From Vibrio porteresiae DSM 19223 (GTDB lineage: Bacteria > Pseudomonadota > Gammaproteobacteria > Enterobacterales > Vibrionaceae), in assembly GCF_024347055.1 (NCBI RefSeq), contig NZ_AP024895.1, positions 1,612,001-1,676,000 of the forward strand: a DNA stretch of 64,000 bases, written 5' to 3'. The position numbers and the translations under genes are program-made. Position 1 is the first letter of the stretch. Each line of letters begins with the position of its first letter. Below the pieces are notes generated by a model that did not search any database, was not told the DNA's origin, and worked only from the letters and a program-made list of their open reading frames with translations. Below are positions 9,474-18,375 of the stretch, piece by piece.

Positions 9474-9600
9474 TCATCCATTTTCATCAACGACTAAGCC
9501 ACTAATACGCAGCAATGCTGTGATCCGTTTTCGTTTTCGTACAATCATCTTTTCTTCTAGCACGTTACAGTAGGCTCAACGTCTTAGAGGAAACATCATC

Positions 9601-10176
9601 ATGAAACATCTTATTATTTTTGCCCATCCTAGCGAGCAGAGCCTTAACGCCAGCATCAAAGATCATTTGGTTAGCTCTTTGAGTGGTGAACATGAAGTAG
9701 AAATTCGCGACCTCAACCAAATGCAGTTTAATCCGGTACTTTCCCAAGAAGATATTGCAGGGCAGCGCCGTGGCGAGGTAGCAAACGATGTTAAAGTTGA
9801 GCAGAAATGGGTGCGCTGGGCCGATTGCATTACCTTCGTTTACCCAATTTGGTGGGTAGGGATGCCAGCGATCCTCAAAGGCTATATTGATCGTGTATTT
9901 AGCTATGGCTTTGCTTACCGTTATGTGGAAGGGCAGCAGCAAGGGTTACTGACAAACAAGCAGGTGGTTATCATCAATACGTTGGGAAAATCTCATCAGG
10001 AATATCAAACCCTTGGCTTTGATAAAGCGATAGCACTGTCAGTCGATAGCGGCATCTTTTCTTACTGCGGCTTAACCGTTAACGCGCACCTCTATCTTGA
10101 CCGTGCTGAGCGCGCCACCGGCGAACGTGTGGTCGGGTGGAAAGCAGAAATAGAGACACTTTACGCTAAGCAATAA
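9601..10176 (+). CDS. NAD(P)H-dependent quinone oxidoreductase (flavodoxin-like fold)
   Basis: A 191-residue protein of the NAD(P)H dehydrogenase (quinone) family. The N-terminus MKHLIIFAHPSEQSLNASI forms the flavin phosphate loop. YPIWWVGMPAILKGYIDRVF is the hallmark segment near residues 81-100 that lines the isoalloxazine site. Such cytoplasmic flavoproteins reduce quinones or nitro compounds by two electrons. GAGGAAAC precedes the ATG. The upstream AraC gene may regulate it. A strong terminator follows. Confidence 0.9.
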   Translation: MKHLIIFAHPSEQSLNASIKDHLVSSLSGEHEVEIRDLNQMQFNPVLSQEDIAGQRRGEVANDVKVEQKWVRWADCITFVYPIWWVGMPAILKGYIDRVFSYGFAYRYVEGQQQGLLTNKQVVIINTLGKSHQEYQTLGFDKAIALSVDSGIFSYCGLTVNAHLYLDRAERATGERVVGWKAEIETLYAKQ

Positions 10177-10263
10177 CGTATGGTTAAGCTTCCTATCGGC
10201 CAAGTTAAATAAGAGTCCAAGTAAATTTAGGCATCAAGTAAAATCGGCTTTCCGTGCAGTAAG

Positions 10264-10298
10264 AGTGTGGTAACGTGATAAGCGTTGCCACACTTTTT
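10264..10298 (+). terminator. Rho-independent terminator
   Basis: AGTGTGGTAACG pairs with CGTTGCCACACT (one mismatch) around a 7-nt loop, followed by TTTTT. It ends the quinone oxidoreductase transcript. Confidence 0.85.
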
Positions 10299-10332
10299 GT
10301 TTAAGGCGAGTGGTTGTTGCTAAGGAATATGA

Positions 10333-10800
10333 ATGAAGATTGATTGCAGAATGCTAAAACCAACAGATGCGCAAGATTACCGCCGAATTCGTCTAGAAAG
10401 TTTACAGTGTTTTCCCGAATGTTATGGGGCTTGCTACGAGCAAGAGAAGGACAAACCTGAGCTCTTTTTTGAGCAGAAGATTCAAGAGCAAAGTGAAGAC
10501 GCCTTGATGCTGGGAGCATTTGTTGATTCGGAGCTAATTGGCCTTTGCGGCCTAATTGCCAAGGATTCAACCGAATATATTTTGGTGCAGATGTACGTCA
10601 AACCCGCCTATGCAGGCAATAGAGTGGGTCAACAACTGCTAGCTAAGGCAAAAGAGACACTTCGTCACCTCAGTGCCGCGACTTTGACTCTTACGGTCTA
10701 TGACCAAAACACCGCTGCGATTCGCAGCTACCAAAAAGCAGGATTTATTGAGCGCGAGCGAGTCGCAAATGAAATTAGTATGGTGTTTAGCTTGAACTAA
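10333..10800 (+). CDS. GNAT family N-acetyltransferase
   Basis: A 155-residue Gcn5-related acetyltransferase. The acetyl-CoA loop is visible as VKPAYAGNRVGQQLLAKA near residues 93-110. The usual C-terminal motif follows, LTVYDQNTAAIRSYQKAGFIERER. It transfers an acetyl group from acetyl-CoA to an amine, but the substrate cannot be read from sequence. AAGGA lies 6-10 nt before the ATG. It is flanked by terminators on both sides and so is a single-gene unit. Confidence 0.9.
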   Translation: MKIDCRMLKPTDAQDYRRIRLESLQCFPECYGACYEQEKDKPELFFEQKIQEQSEDALMLGAFVDSELIGLCGLIAKDSTEYILVQMYVKPAYAGNRVGQQLLAKAKETLRHLSAATLTLTVYDQNTAAIRSYQKAGFIERERVANEISMVFSLN

Positions 10801-10843
10801 CATAAGGCGGATAGAGTCTACTTTAACGACTACGCGCTTCACC

Positions 10844-10869
10844 AAGCCAAGGTTTTACCTTGGCTTTCT
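10844..10869 (+). terminator. Terminator after the GNAT gene
   Basis: AAGCCAAGG (10844-10852) pairs perfectly with CCTTGGCTT (10858-10866) around a 5-nt loop, with a short T-run. Confidence 0.7.
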
Positions 10870-11025
10870 GCTTGTCGCATAGAATTAATTTGACACCTTT
10901 CACTGGCAACACCAGAATCGAAAGTAGTGCTATCTGCTTCTATTATCGATTATTAGCAGGTTAGCAACAGAGCTAGCCATGTTCTAAATGTCGGGCTTAA
11001 CGCTGGATTAAGCTTGGGAGGTTAC

Positions 11026-11508
11026 TTGAGCAAATCGACAAAAGGTTTAAAGGCAGTGGCTTCGCTTGAAGCGTGCAAAGGTGTGCTCTCCTTATTGGTC
11101 GGGCTCGGGTTACACGTATTGGCGGGTAAAAATCTCGAGCATGTTGCGGTCAGCTTGGTGCACCATGCGCATTTAAATCCAGCGAGTCATTATCCGAGTA
11201 TCTTTATCCATGCAATGACGCAAGTGTCTGATGGTAAGATTAAATTGCTTGCTTTTGGCGCTTTGGTTTATGCATTAATTCGTTTTGTCGAAGCGTATGG
11301 TTTGTGGAAAGCGCTGGTGTGGACGGAGTGGTTTGCGCTGGTTAGTGGGGCCATTTATTTGCCATTTGAGCTGTATGAAATGGTCACTAAGCCGAGTCTT
11401 CTTGGTGTGGGCGTGTTTGTTATCAATATTGTGGTTGTCGCTTATATGGCCAGCTTGATTTTTGGAAAACATCATCTGCAAGAGACGGATAAAGCAAGTT
11501 CTGAATAA
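11026..11508 (+). CDS. DUF2127 family membrane protein
   Basis: A protein of about 160 residues with four predicted membrane segments (around residues 10-30, 65-85, 95-115 and 125-145). It matches the DUF2127 family of small inner-membrane proteins, seen in the opening KGLKAVASLEACKGVLSLL and in LIRFVEAYGLWKALVWTEWFA. The function of the family is unknown. A TTG at 11026 is chosen because GGGAGG lies just 4 nt before it; the in-frame TTG at 11014 has no ribosome-binding site. It is followed 52 bp later by a cupin gene and may be co-transcribed with it. Confidence 0.75.
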   Translation: MSKSTKGLKAVASLEACKGVLSLLVGLGLHVLAGKNLEHVAVSLVHHAHLNPASHYPSIFIHAMTQVSDGKIKLLAFGALVYALIRFVEAYGLWKALVWTEWFALVSGAIYLPFELYEMVTKPSLLGVGVFVINIVVVAYMASLIFGKHHLQETDKASSE

Positions 11509-11560
11509 CGCTGCCGCTTTGTTTTATCGAGAGAAATGATTATTTAACAGGATCATATGA

Positions 11561-11872
11561 ATGGAAATCACCAGAAGCAAACAGTTCACAGCAGATAAAG
11601 CATGGGGTGCAAAACTCATCGCCAATATGGATGGGATCACCACGCGCTTGCACTGGACCAATGAACCGTATATCTGGCACATCAACGATGGACAAGAGGT
11701 GTTTGTGGTTCTCGATGGGGTGGTAGAAATGTGGTTTAAGGTCGATGGCTTGCCGCAATCAACGCTGCTCGAAGCGGGTGATATCTTTTATGCCAGTGTC
11801 GGAACTGAGCATGTTGCTCACCCACAAGGAGAGGCGAGGATTCTGGTGATAGAAAAAGAGGGCAGTGTTTAG
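11561..11872 (+). CDS. Small cupin-domain protein
   Basis: A 103-residue single-domain cupin. The two conserved cupin motifs are recognisable as HINDGQEVFVVLDGVVEMWF and, later, GDIFYASVGTEHVAHPQGEA. The histidines and glutamate would bind a metal. Small cupins of this type can be sugar isomerases, dioxygenase-like enzymes or sensors, so no reaction is assigned. An AGGA lies about 9 nt upstream of the ATG. Confidence 0.8.
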   Translation: MEITRSKQFTADKAWGAKLIANMDGITTRLHWTNEPYIWHINDGQEVFVVLDGVVEMWFKVDGLPQSTLLEAGDIFYASVGTEHVAHPQGEARILVIEKEGSV

Positions 11873-12053
11873 CTTACCCTCGATGTTCATTTGGTACTTT
11901 GGTTGACTAAAGGCGTCTTTTTGACCGTTTCTCTAAAAAATCTTCGAATGATTTCATTGAGTTAGCGCAAAATATTTTTGCTTTTAATTAAATTGTTCGA
12001 TTGCTATGGTGTCTCGCTGGATATAAAATGAGTTTCGTAATCTGAAGCGAGAT

Positions 12054-12129
<76 letters not shown>

Positions 12130-12244
12130 TGTATCTTCTCTTTATTGTCAGCCTTTCTTAGTCCTCATTTCACCTAAACGATCTCGTATTTTCAAATTGT
12201 TATCGTGTTATTGCTTAAGTTAACCCATCATAAGATGAGCGGTG

Positions 12245-13507
12245 TTACAGAGCTTTTCGCTTGATCAACACAAAATGCTTTTTACCACGTTGCACTAACC
12301 AGTAGCGATCAAATAGGGCAAAACTTGGCAGCATGTCATTTTCGGCTTTAACACCGTTGACGGTGATGGCATGTTGAGCGATCAACTCGCGAGCGATGCG
12401 TTTTGATTGAGCAAGACCACTTTCAATCAGCAGTTCTGGCAAGGGTTGCTCTACACTTTCAATGCAAGGTAAGCCGTCCAATTCTAATTGCTCCAATTCA
12501 GCTAAAGTCAGTTGCGCTACCTGTCCGTCAAATAGCGCTTGAGTAATGCGCTGCGCGCTCTCTAATCCTTGTGTGCCATGTACAAAACGAGTGACATGCT
12601 CGGCCAATATTTGTTGGGCAAGGGGTTTACCGCTGCTACGTTTATCTTTTGCTTCAATCTCGGCAATCTCTTCGCAACTTAAAAAGGTGTAGTAGCGTAA
12701 CAAGTTGTAGACATCGCGATCGTCTGCAGACAACCAGAATTGGTAAAATGAGTAGGGCGACGTCTTGCTTGGATTAAGCCAAATTGCTCCGCTTTCTGTT
12801 TTGCCAAATTTTGTGCCATCGGATTTGGTGATGAGCGGTAAGGTCATCCCAAACACTTGCTCGCCATTTTGACGCCTTGTTAAATCAATACCACTCACGA
12901 TATTGCCCCACTGGTCATTGCCACCAATTTGAATTCGGCAGCCATAACGTTGATTGAGCTGAGCAAAATCAAACGATTGCAATAGTGGGTAGCTAAATTC
13001 AGTAAAGGAGATGCCTTGGTCTGGACGCTGTAAGCGCTGTTTTACCGATTCGCGATTCATCATGGTATTGACGGAAAAATGTTTGCCTACATGACGAAAG
13101 AAGGCAATCACATCTATCCCTTGCAACCATTCGGCGTTATTGGCGACAGTGATGGGGTAGTGCTTCTCATCATCCATTAGGTGCGTGATTTGCTCGGTCA
13201 GATCCAACGCCCATTGTGCGACAGTGTGTTCGCTATTGAGTTGTCGTTCGACGGCTTTAAAGCTGGGATCGCCAATCATCCCGGTTGCACCGCCGATTAG
13301 GGCGATGGCGTGATGTCCTGCGTTTTGAAAGCGTTTTAACATCAGTAAAGGCACCAAATGCCCTATATGTAAGCTGTCGGCTGTGGGATCAAATCCGCAG
13401 TAGAGCGTTTGTGTACCGCTACTTAACAAGGATTCCAGTTGTGCCAGGTCACTTGCTTGAGCAATCAAACCACGAGCTTGCAGCTCGCTCATCAGTTCTT
13501 GAGTCAT
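12245..13507 (-). CDS. tyrS: Tyrosyl-tRNA synthetase
   Basis: A 420-residue class I aminoacyl-tRNA synthetase that charges tRNA-Tyr with tyrosine. The HIGH motif is intact (DSLHIGHLVPLL, near residue 47). The KMSKS equivalent reads KFGKT near residue 235, preceded by the tyrosine-binding IGGNDQWGNI. A C-terminal S4-like RNA-binding domain is present (SKRIARELIAQHAITVNG). Similarity to E. coli TyrS is extensive along the whole length. The genome may have another copy, which cannot be judged here. The gene lies between a tRNA-Thr and a LuxR regulator with no obvious operon. Confidence 0.95.
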   Translation of the reverse strand: MTQELMSELQARGLIAQASDLAQLESLLSSGTQTLYCGFDPTADSLHIGHLVPLLMLKRFQNAGHHAIALIGGATGMIGDPSFKAVERQLNSEHTVAQWALDLTEQITHLMDDEKHYPITVANNAEWLQGIDVIAFFRHVGKHFSVNTMMNRESVKQRLQRPDQGISFTEFSYPLLQSFDFAQLNQRYGCRIQIGGNDQWGNIVSGIDLTRRQNGEQVFGMTLPLITKSDGTKFGKTESGAIWLNPSKTSPYSFYQFWLSADDRDVYNLLRYYTFLSCEEIAEIEAKDKRSSGKPLAQQILAEHVTRFVHGTQGLESAQRITQALFDGQVAQLTLAELEQLELDGLPCIESVEQPLPELLIESGLAQSKRIARELIAQHAITVNGVKAENDMLPSFALFDRYWLVQRGKKHFVLIKRKAL

Positions 13508-13588
13508 TTATCTTATCCAGTGAGTTGTCTCTTCTGAATTAAGACTACGTGGAGCGATGCACAAACGACATATCCCTAAAGGGACAGT

Positions 13589-14398
13589 TTATGATCTTGA
13601 TAAGGTAATGAGATGATTGAGAAAAAGCTGAAACAATTCACTTAGTGACGCAATATTCAGCTGCGCATAAATGCGCTTACGGTGATTTTTGACGGTGCCT
13701 TCTGCTATGTCTAGACGTTTGGCAATGAGTTTCGTATCTAAGCCTTGCACCATCAGTCCCGCGATGGTTTGCTCACGATTGGTCAGTACGTCGCGGCCAA
13801 ATGAGCTCAAACCATACTCGATAAGTTGACGCATTTGCCCTGAATAGGAGGTGACATCCAACAAGGGTTCGGCAAGGTGAAATTCGCTCTGACGCCAGTG
13901 CTGCTGACAGAGCGCTTGAATAATAGTGAAGTGGCTTTCAAGACGGCGGATAGACTCAGATGAAAAATGCTGTAGTTCATCCACATAACCCAAATAAAAA
14001 GCAACCCAACGGTCGGCTTGAATGTTGACCAACATACAGAGCTCATCTTTCCAGCCAGTTTGATGATAGAACTGCGTGCAGTAGTCTTGGAACAGGAGAT
14101 TGTTTTGTGCCACCTCTTTAAGGGTATAAATCCCTTGCTCTTTTTTGGCTCTGAGTTGGGTATAAAACGGGTCATGTTTAAACGAAGAGACCAGATAGCT
14201 CTGAAACAACAAGTCACGATGATTCTTAATTGAATCATAAAGATAGATTGGATGGTGCTCAGCATTAAATCCCATCACCACCGCGCAATCAAAAGGGCAG
14301 AGCAGCTCAATAAGATGCATCAAATGGGATGTAAACCTTGGCGAGTTGATGGCACCAATTGCTTCGGCAAGCGGTGTATTTAGTGAAGTCTCTGTCAT
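13589..14398 (-). CDS. LuxR-family transcriptional regulator
   Basis: A 269-residue protein. The C-terminal LuxR/FixJ helix-turn-helix reads LTNREQTIAGLMVQGLDTKLIAKRLDIAEGTVKNHRKRIY. The N-terminal 180 residues look like a small-molecule or PAS-like sensor domain, but they lack the aryl and tryptophan pattern I would require to call an acyl-homoserine-lactone receptor. No LuxI-type synthase is in the window. The ligand and targets are unknown. It is divergent from the methyltransferase gene at 14707. Confidence 0.85.
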   Translation of the reverse strand: MTETSLNTPLAEAIGAINSPRFTSHLMHLIELLCPFDCAVVMGFNAEHHPIYLYDSIKNHRDLLFQSYLVSSFKHDPFYTQLRAKKEQGIYTLKEVAQNNLLFQDYCTQFYHQTGWKDELCMLVNIQADRWVAFYLGYVDELQHFSSESIRRLESHFTIIQALCQQHWRQSEFHLAEPLLDVTSYSGQMRQLIEYGLSSFGRDVLTNREQTIAGLMVQGLDTKLIAKRLDIAEGTVKNHRKRIYAQLNIASLSELFQLFLNHLITLSRS

Positions 14399-14706
14399 AA
14401 CCGATGTCAGTCTATCTGAGTGACCCGTATCTTAACGTATGTATCTTATGGGTAGAAGTATCGGTTTAGCGTTTACTTTATGGTGATTTGAAATCTGTAA
14501 GGCCAACGTGTTGGTAATACGTAGCAAGCCCGTTAGCATTGGCTCGCTCTGCACTTTGATATTTTAATGCTCCAAGTAATGATAAAAACGGTGTAATAGC
14601 TTTTCGTTCATTGGCAATCATGATACTAATAAATCTAATCTATTTTATTGAATATAATCATTTATTTTTCATGATCGGCACGTTTTACCGACTAGGGATA
14701 GGCATA
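14399..14706. other. Intergenic region between divergent genes
   Basis: A spacer of 308 bases between the leftward LuxR gene and the rightward methyltransferase. It must contain both promoters, but no clear operator, RNA or repeat is seen. An in-frame extension of the methyltransferase (from 14611) is very AT-rich and hydrophobic and is probably not translated. Confidence 0.4.
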
Positions 14707-15498
14707 ATGGATGCACTGATAGCACAGTACACTGGGGCGGATGAAGATTCGCGTTTAACTCGTCAATATATTGCTCAAATTGAATTTGATACCACCATGG
14801 TGAAGTTAAAACCCTATTTAAAGCCTGGTTGCTACGTGACAGAACTTGGCGCTGCGACCGGTCGTTATTCATTAACATTTGCCCAAATGGGGTTAACGAC
14901 GACTGCGGTTGAATTGGTGCCAGATCAGGTTCGTATCCTCAAAGAAAAAGCGGCGCAACAGAATCTTGATTTGGCCATTTACCAAGGCGATGCTTGTTAC
15001 GTGCCATTTATTGACGATCACTCGCAAGACGTATGTGTCATTTTGGGGCCGCTTTATCACTTACAATCCCAAGAGCTGCGCGAACAAGCAATCGCCGAAG
15101 CCCGTCGTATTTTAAAGCCGGGCGGCATTGTTGCGGTTGCCTACATCTCACGCTTCTTCATTGCTGGCATGTTTACCCAGAAATTTCCTGAATTGGTCAC
15201 GCCCGACGTTTATAGCAAATTACTCAATGAAGGTGTGGTTACCAGTGCCGAGGCTGACCGTTTCTTCCAAGTGGGCTATTTCGCTACGCCTAAAGAGATG
15301 GAAGAGTTAGTCGAAGGGCAGGGGTTTAAACTGGTTAACCATATTGCCACCGATACGTTTAGTCGTTATATCGCTGATGGCATCAACCCTATGACACCAG
15401 AGCAATACCAAGCATGGTTTGAATATCACTTGCAAACCTGCGCTGAGCCAACCCTTCTCGGCAGCAGTAACCACGGTTTAGTTATTGCTCAGTGTTAA
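14707..15498 (+). CDS. Class I SAM-dependent methyltransferase
   Basis: A protein of about 263 residues with the classical methyltransferase fold. Motif I is VTELGAATGRYSL near residues 45-57. The later motifs read AIYQGDACYVPF and VCVILGPLYHL, then EARRILKPGGIVAVAYIS. It would transfer a methyl group from S-adenosylmethionine, but the acceptor is unknown. The ATG at 14707 was chosen because the upstream in-frame extension is atypical in composition and AGGGAT lies about 9 nt before this codon. A hairpin separates it from the convergent exporter gene. Confidence 0.85.
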   Translation: MDALIAQYTGADEDSRLTRQYIAQIEFDTTMVKLKPYLKPGCYVTELGAATGRYSLTFAQMGLTTTAVELVPDQVRILKEKAAQQNLDLAIYQGDACYVPFIDDHSQDVCVILGPLYHLQSQELREQAIAEARRILKPGGIVAVAYISRFFIAGMFTQKFPELVTPDVYSKLLNEGVVTSAEADRFFQVGYFATPKEMEELVEGQGFKLVNHIATDTFSRYIADGINPMTPEQYQAWFEYHLQTCAEPTLLGSSNHGLVIAQC

Positions 15499-15522
15499 AT
15501 AGGTTAGTGGCGAATAACCTAT
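15499..15522. terminator. Hairpin between convergent genes
   Basis: ATAGGTTA pairs perfectly with TAACCTAT around an 8-nt loop, right after the methyltransferase stop. The T-run is weak. Confidence 0.45.
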
Positions 15523-15547
15523 CTGCCTTGTATATGAACGCATCGCT

Positions 15548-16450
15548 TTAGCGTTTGATCAACGAAGTTAACACCACGCTCATTAAAATCAGTCCAGCGC
15601 CAATCATTTGAGTCAGCGATAGCCATTCTTGTAACCATATTGCAGCGAATAGGGCGCCGAACAGGGGCTCGCTGCCCATTAAAAGTGCGACTCGGGTTGG
15701 CGTTGTTTTACGCAGTGCATGATTCTGAATATAGAAAGCGCAGAGGGTGCAGCAGATCACCAAATACGCTAACGTCAGCCAGAAGTGAGGCGCCGTGGGG
15801 ATATGGAATGGCTGGGTTGAGTTAAAAATCAATGCGACAAACAGTGCAACCAGCGCGACAGTTAATGATTGAAATGCCGTTAACGTTGCGGTTGTCACCT
15901 GCTTGGTATCGACTACGCGTTTGGTCAATATGGTCATTAACGCGCGCAGCATCGCACCACCTAAGATGATCATATCTCCCTGATTAAATGAGAATTTGCT
16001 ACTTACTATCTCAGTAAGTAACGCAACACCGATCACGCTGGTGGACACCAAAGCCAGTAAACTTTTGCTCACCGATTGCTTGGTTATCAAGAGCTCTAAC
16101 AGGGCAGTAAAGATAAGAGAGAGGCTGATTAAAAAGGCCGCATTGGACGCCGAGGTTTTCGATACACCAAACACTTCACAAAAGAAAATTGCCGCTAACA
16201 GTAAACCAGTGGGGATAGTCACCGGCCAATCTCGATTCCGCCCATGACGAAAATCTTGAATCACAATCGGTAACATGCACAAGAAGGTCGTGGTAAAGCG
16301 AAGGATCAAAAAGGACAACACGCTGGTGTAGATTAAAGCACTTTTGGTGAGCCCATAACTTGTGCCCCAAAAAATGGCGACCAGCAGTAATAACAGCTCA
16401 GAGGTGGGAAGTTTAAAACGTTCATTGTTAGGCAGAGTTAATGTGGTCAC
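15548..16450 (-). CDS. EamA/DMT family transporter
   Basis: A 300-residue inner-membrane protein with about ten membrane segments in two EamA repeats, as in the drug/metabolite transporter superfamily. Typical signatures are ELLLLLVAIFWGTSYGLTK at the N-terminus and ALLMGSEPLFGALFAAIWLQEWLS in the second repeat. Such proteins usually export amino acids or other metabolites. The start is a GTG at 16450, preceded by AGAGGAG at good spacing. It is divergent from a LysR-type gene, a common arrangement in which the LysR protein controls the exporter. Confidence 0.85.
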   Translation of the reverse strand: MTTLTLPNNERFKLPTSELLLLLVAIFWGTSYGLTKSALIYTSVLSFLILRFTTTFLCMLPIVIQDFRHGRNRDWPVTIPTGLLLAAIFFCEVFGVSKTSASNAAFLISLSLIFTALLELLITKQSVSKSLLALVSTSVIGVALLTEIVSSKFSFNQGDMIILGGAMLRALMTILTKRVVDTKQVTTATLTAFQSLTVALVALFVALIFNSTQPFHIPTAPHFWLTLAYLVICCTLCAFYIQNHALRKTTPTRVALLMGSEPLFGALFAAIWLQEWLSLTQMIGAGLILMSVVLTSLIKR

Positions 16451-16582
16451 TGCGTGCTCCTCTTTAAGTGAATAACCAAGTAAAACGAGAGGTTACCACT
16501 GAGTAAAGTTGATTGACGCGCTAAGTATCTATTAGTAGCTTCAGTGAAACAATTGGGGTTAAATGCAAAGGATTTTTGCGTT

Positions 16583-17494
16583 ATGGATATGAATAAGCTC
16601 ATTCCACTTTTGTCTGAGATGGCGATATTCGTCAACGTGGTTGAAAGCGGTAGTTTCTCAAAATCAGCGTTGAAACTGGGTGTCGCGCCATCATCGGTCA
16701 GCCGTTCTATTACGCGTTTGGAAAATGCGTTGCAGCAAAAGTTGTTAGAACGAACCACGCGTCAAATGCGCTTAAGCCCTGCTGGGCAAGAAGTCTATTC
16801 CCTCTGTTGCGATATGCTCAATTCGGCGCAATTGGCTGTCTCTTCTGCACAGGTGAATACAGAGGACATCACTGGAGTGTTGCGGGTGGCTGCGCCTAAA
16901 GCCTTATCTAAGCAAGTGTTGATGCCGATGCTGCTGGATTTTATGGCGCTGTATCCCAAAGTGGAGTTACAGCTTAAGGTCTCTGATCGCTATCTTGATC
17001 TTGTCAGTCATGAAGTGGACGTGATTATTCATATTACCGAGACGCCTACTCAAGGGCTTATTAGCCGAGTATTAGCACCGTGTCGTTTACTGCTTTGTGC
17101 CACTCCGGACTATTTGATGAAGCAGGGGATTCCTACTCATCCACAACAATTGATTGACCATAACTGCATCTGTTTAGGGGAAAGCCCTAAAGATCGCATC
17201 TGGATATTCAGTCAAGAAGATAAAAAATTGTCGATACAAGTGAAAGGGACGCTCACCGTGAATCACAGTGAAATTCGCCGCGAAGCGGTGTTAAGAAGCA
17301 TGGGAATTGCGGTATTTCCAGATTTCTCGATTCAAGAATGGCTCGATACAGAGCAAGTACAACAAGTGCTACCGGACTGGACACTGGGCGGGCATTACCA
17401 AGGTAACATAGTGGCTCAATATGCCTATTCGAAATTTATCCCTAAGCAGATCAAAACCTTGGTGGATTATCTGCAGACGTGTTTTCAATCTTAA
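16583..17494 (+). CDS. LysR-family transcriptional regulator
   Basis: A protein of about 303 residues. The N-terminal winged helix-turn-helix reads FVNVVESGSFSKSALKLGVAPSSVSRSITRLENALQQKLLERTTR. It is followed by the periplasmic-binding-like effector domain with SDRYLDLVSHEVDVIIHI. The ATG at 16583 follows AAAGGA with 10 nt spacing. It resembles the group of LysR proteins that act on nearby exporters or reductases, and it is divergent from the EamA transporter gene (132 bp between starts), its most likely target. The effector molecule is not known. Confidence 0.9.
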   Translation: MDMNKLIPLLSEMAIFVNVVESGSFSKSALKLGVAPSSVSRSITRLENALQQKLLERTTRQMRLSPAGQEVYSLCCDMLNSAQLAVSSAQVNTEDITGVLRVAAPKALSKQVLMPMLLDFMALYPKVELQLKVSDRYLDLVSHEVDVIIHITETPTQGLISRVLAPCRLLLCATPDYLMKQGIPTHPQQLIDHNCICLGESPKDRIWIFSQEDKKLSIQVKGTLTVNHSEIRREAVLRSMGIAVFPDFSIQEWLDTEQVQQVLPDWTLGGHYQGNIVAQYAYSKFIPKQIKTLVDYLQTCFQS

Positions 17495-17874
17495 CGCTGT
17501 CACTAGATGAGTTGTTTATCCATTCAATACATAGACTAAGTGGCGGTTTTAATGATATCGATTTGTCACGGCGCCGATGACTTTTCAATATCAGAATGCG
17601 TTAGGCATTGTGTCGATAAATCTTACTCGTTAATGATCTCTGGTCTTGTTTATTAAAAAATATCTGCGCAATGGTGGGGTGGATGGGGCATTTTTACATG
17701 GCATAGGAAGAGAAATACCAAGTCGCTATCTTGTCCTTTTGTGCCATTGCTGGGCTTAACTAATAGGCTTAGCTAAACGTGCCAAAGTATTAAAGAGATT
17801 GTTGGTTATTGGTGTGGAAATTTCCATAAAAACGCGCATAATCCTCCACTTCAACACTTACAGAAGACATTACC
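17495..17874. other. Intergenic region with a palindrome before the acidic protein gene
   Basis: A 380-base gap with no gene. A perfect 12-bp palindrome, TGGAAATTTCCA (17815-17826), sits 48 nt before the next start codon, with a possible -10 hexamer CATAAT at 17838-17843. The palindrome overlaps the expected promoter and could be an operator. Nothing else stands out. Confidence 0.45.
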
Positions 17875-18252
17875 ATGGCTGACTTTCAATATTACTTTCA
17901 TCCACTACCTTGTTTTGACTGCAAAAGCACAGCAGTAAGTACCGACCTTGGTTGGTTAACGACTGCGATGAAAGACGACGTGATCGCACAAGTTGCCGCG
18001 ATGAGCGAGCAAAACGAACTCGAAGCTGATATTGCGGTAAACGTGACTTGTACTAAAGACGAAGCGCGTGACTACCTACTGCTTAACTTCTACGGCTACT
18101 CTGTAGAAGAACTTGCAGATCAAGTAGAAGCGGATGATGAGGAAGAAGTCGCAAAAGAGATTGCTGAGCTATTAGAAGAAGGCAAGGAACTTGTTTTCGA
18201 ACACGAAATCGCTCTGCAAAGCTGCAATGAATGCGATATTGAAGAAGAGTAA
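17875..18252 (+). CDS. Acidic protein with N- and C-terminal CxxC pairs, unknown function
   Basis: A 125-residue soluble protein, very acidic (long Glu/Asp run near residues 85-105). One CxxC pair lies near the N-terminus (C13, C16), a single Cys is at 59, and a second CxxC pair lies near the C-terminus (C117, C120). The four paired cysteines could bind zinc or act in redox chemistry, bringing both ends together. No signal peptide or membrane segment is visible. I do not recognise the family. It is a single-gene unit with its own promoter region and a strong terminator. Confidence 0.7.
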   Translation: MADFQYYFHPLPCFDCKSTAVSTDLGWLTTAMKDDVIAQVAAMSEQNELEADIAVNVTCTKDEARDYLLLNFYGYSVEELADQVEADDEEEVAKEIAELLEEGKELVFEHEIALQSCNECDIEEE

Positions 18253-18300
18253 ACACTCAGAATTCTCAGTCGATCATAAGGCTATGATGGGCTAATTATC

Positions 18301-18338
18301 AAAGGCGCTCGCTGATAAGATTGGCTAGCGCCTTTTTT
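18301..18338 (+). terminator. Rho-independent terminator
   Basis: AAAGGCGCT pairs with AGCGCCTTT, followed by a T-run (TTTTTT) at 18333-18338. It ends the acidic-protein transcript. Confidence 0.85.
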
Positions 18339-18375
18339 CATTGTCGACATTGATGCTGAGAGCATCAGCAAGCTA

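Noticed and set aside
13589..14398. Quorum-sensing LuxR receptor
   Set aside because: No LuxI partner, and the N-terminal domain lacks the conserved autoinducer-binding residues I would need to see.
14611..14706. N-terminal extension of the methyltransferase
   Set aside because: Very AT-rich and hydrophobic, without a ribosome-binding site. The ATG at 14707 fits the family start.
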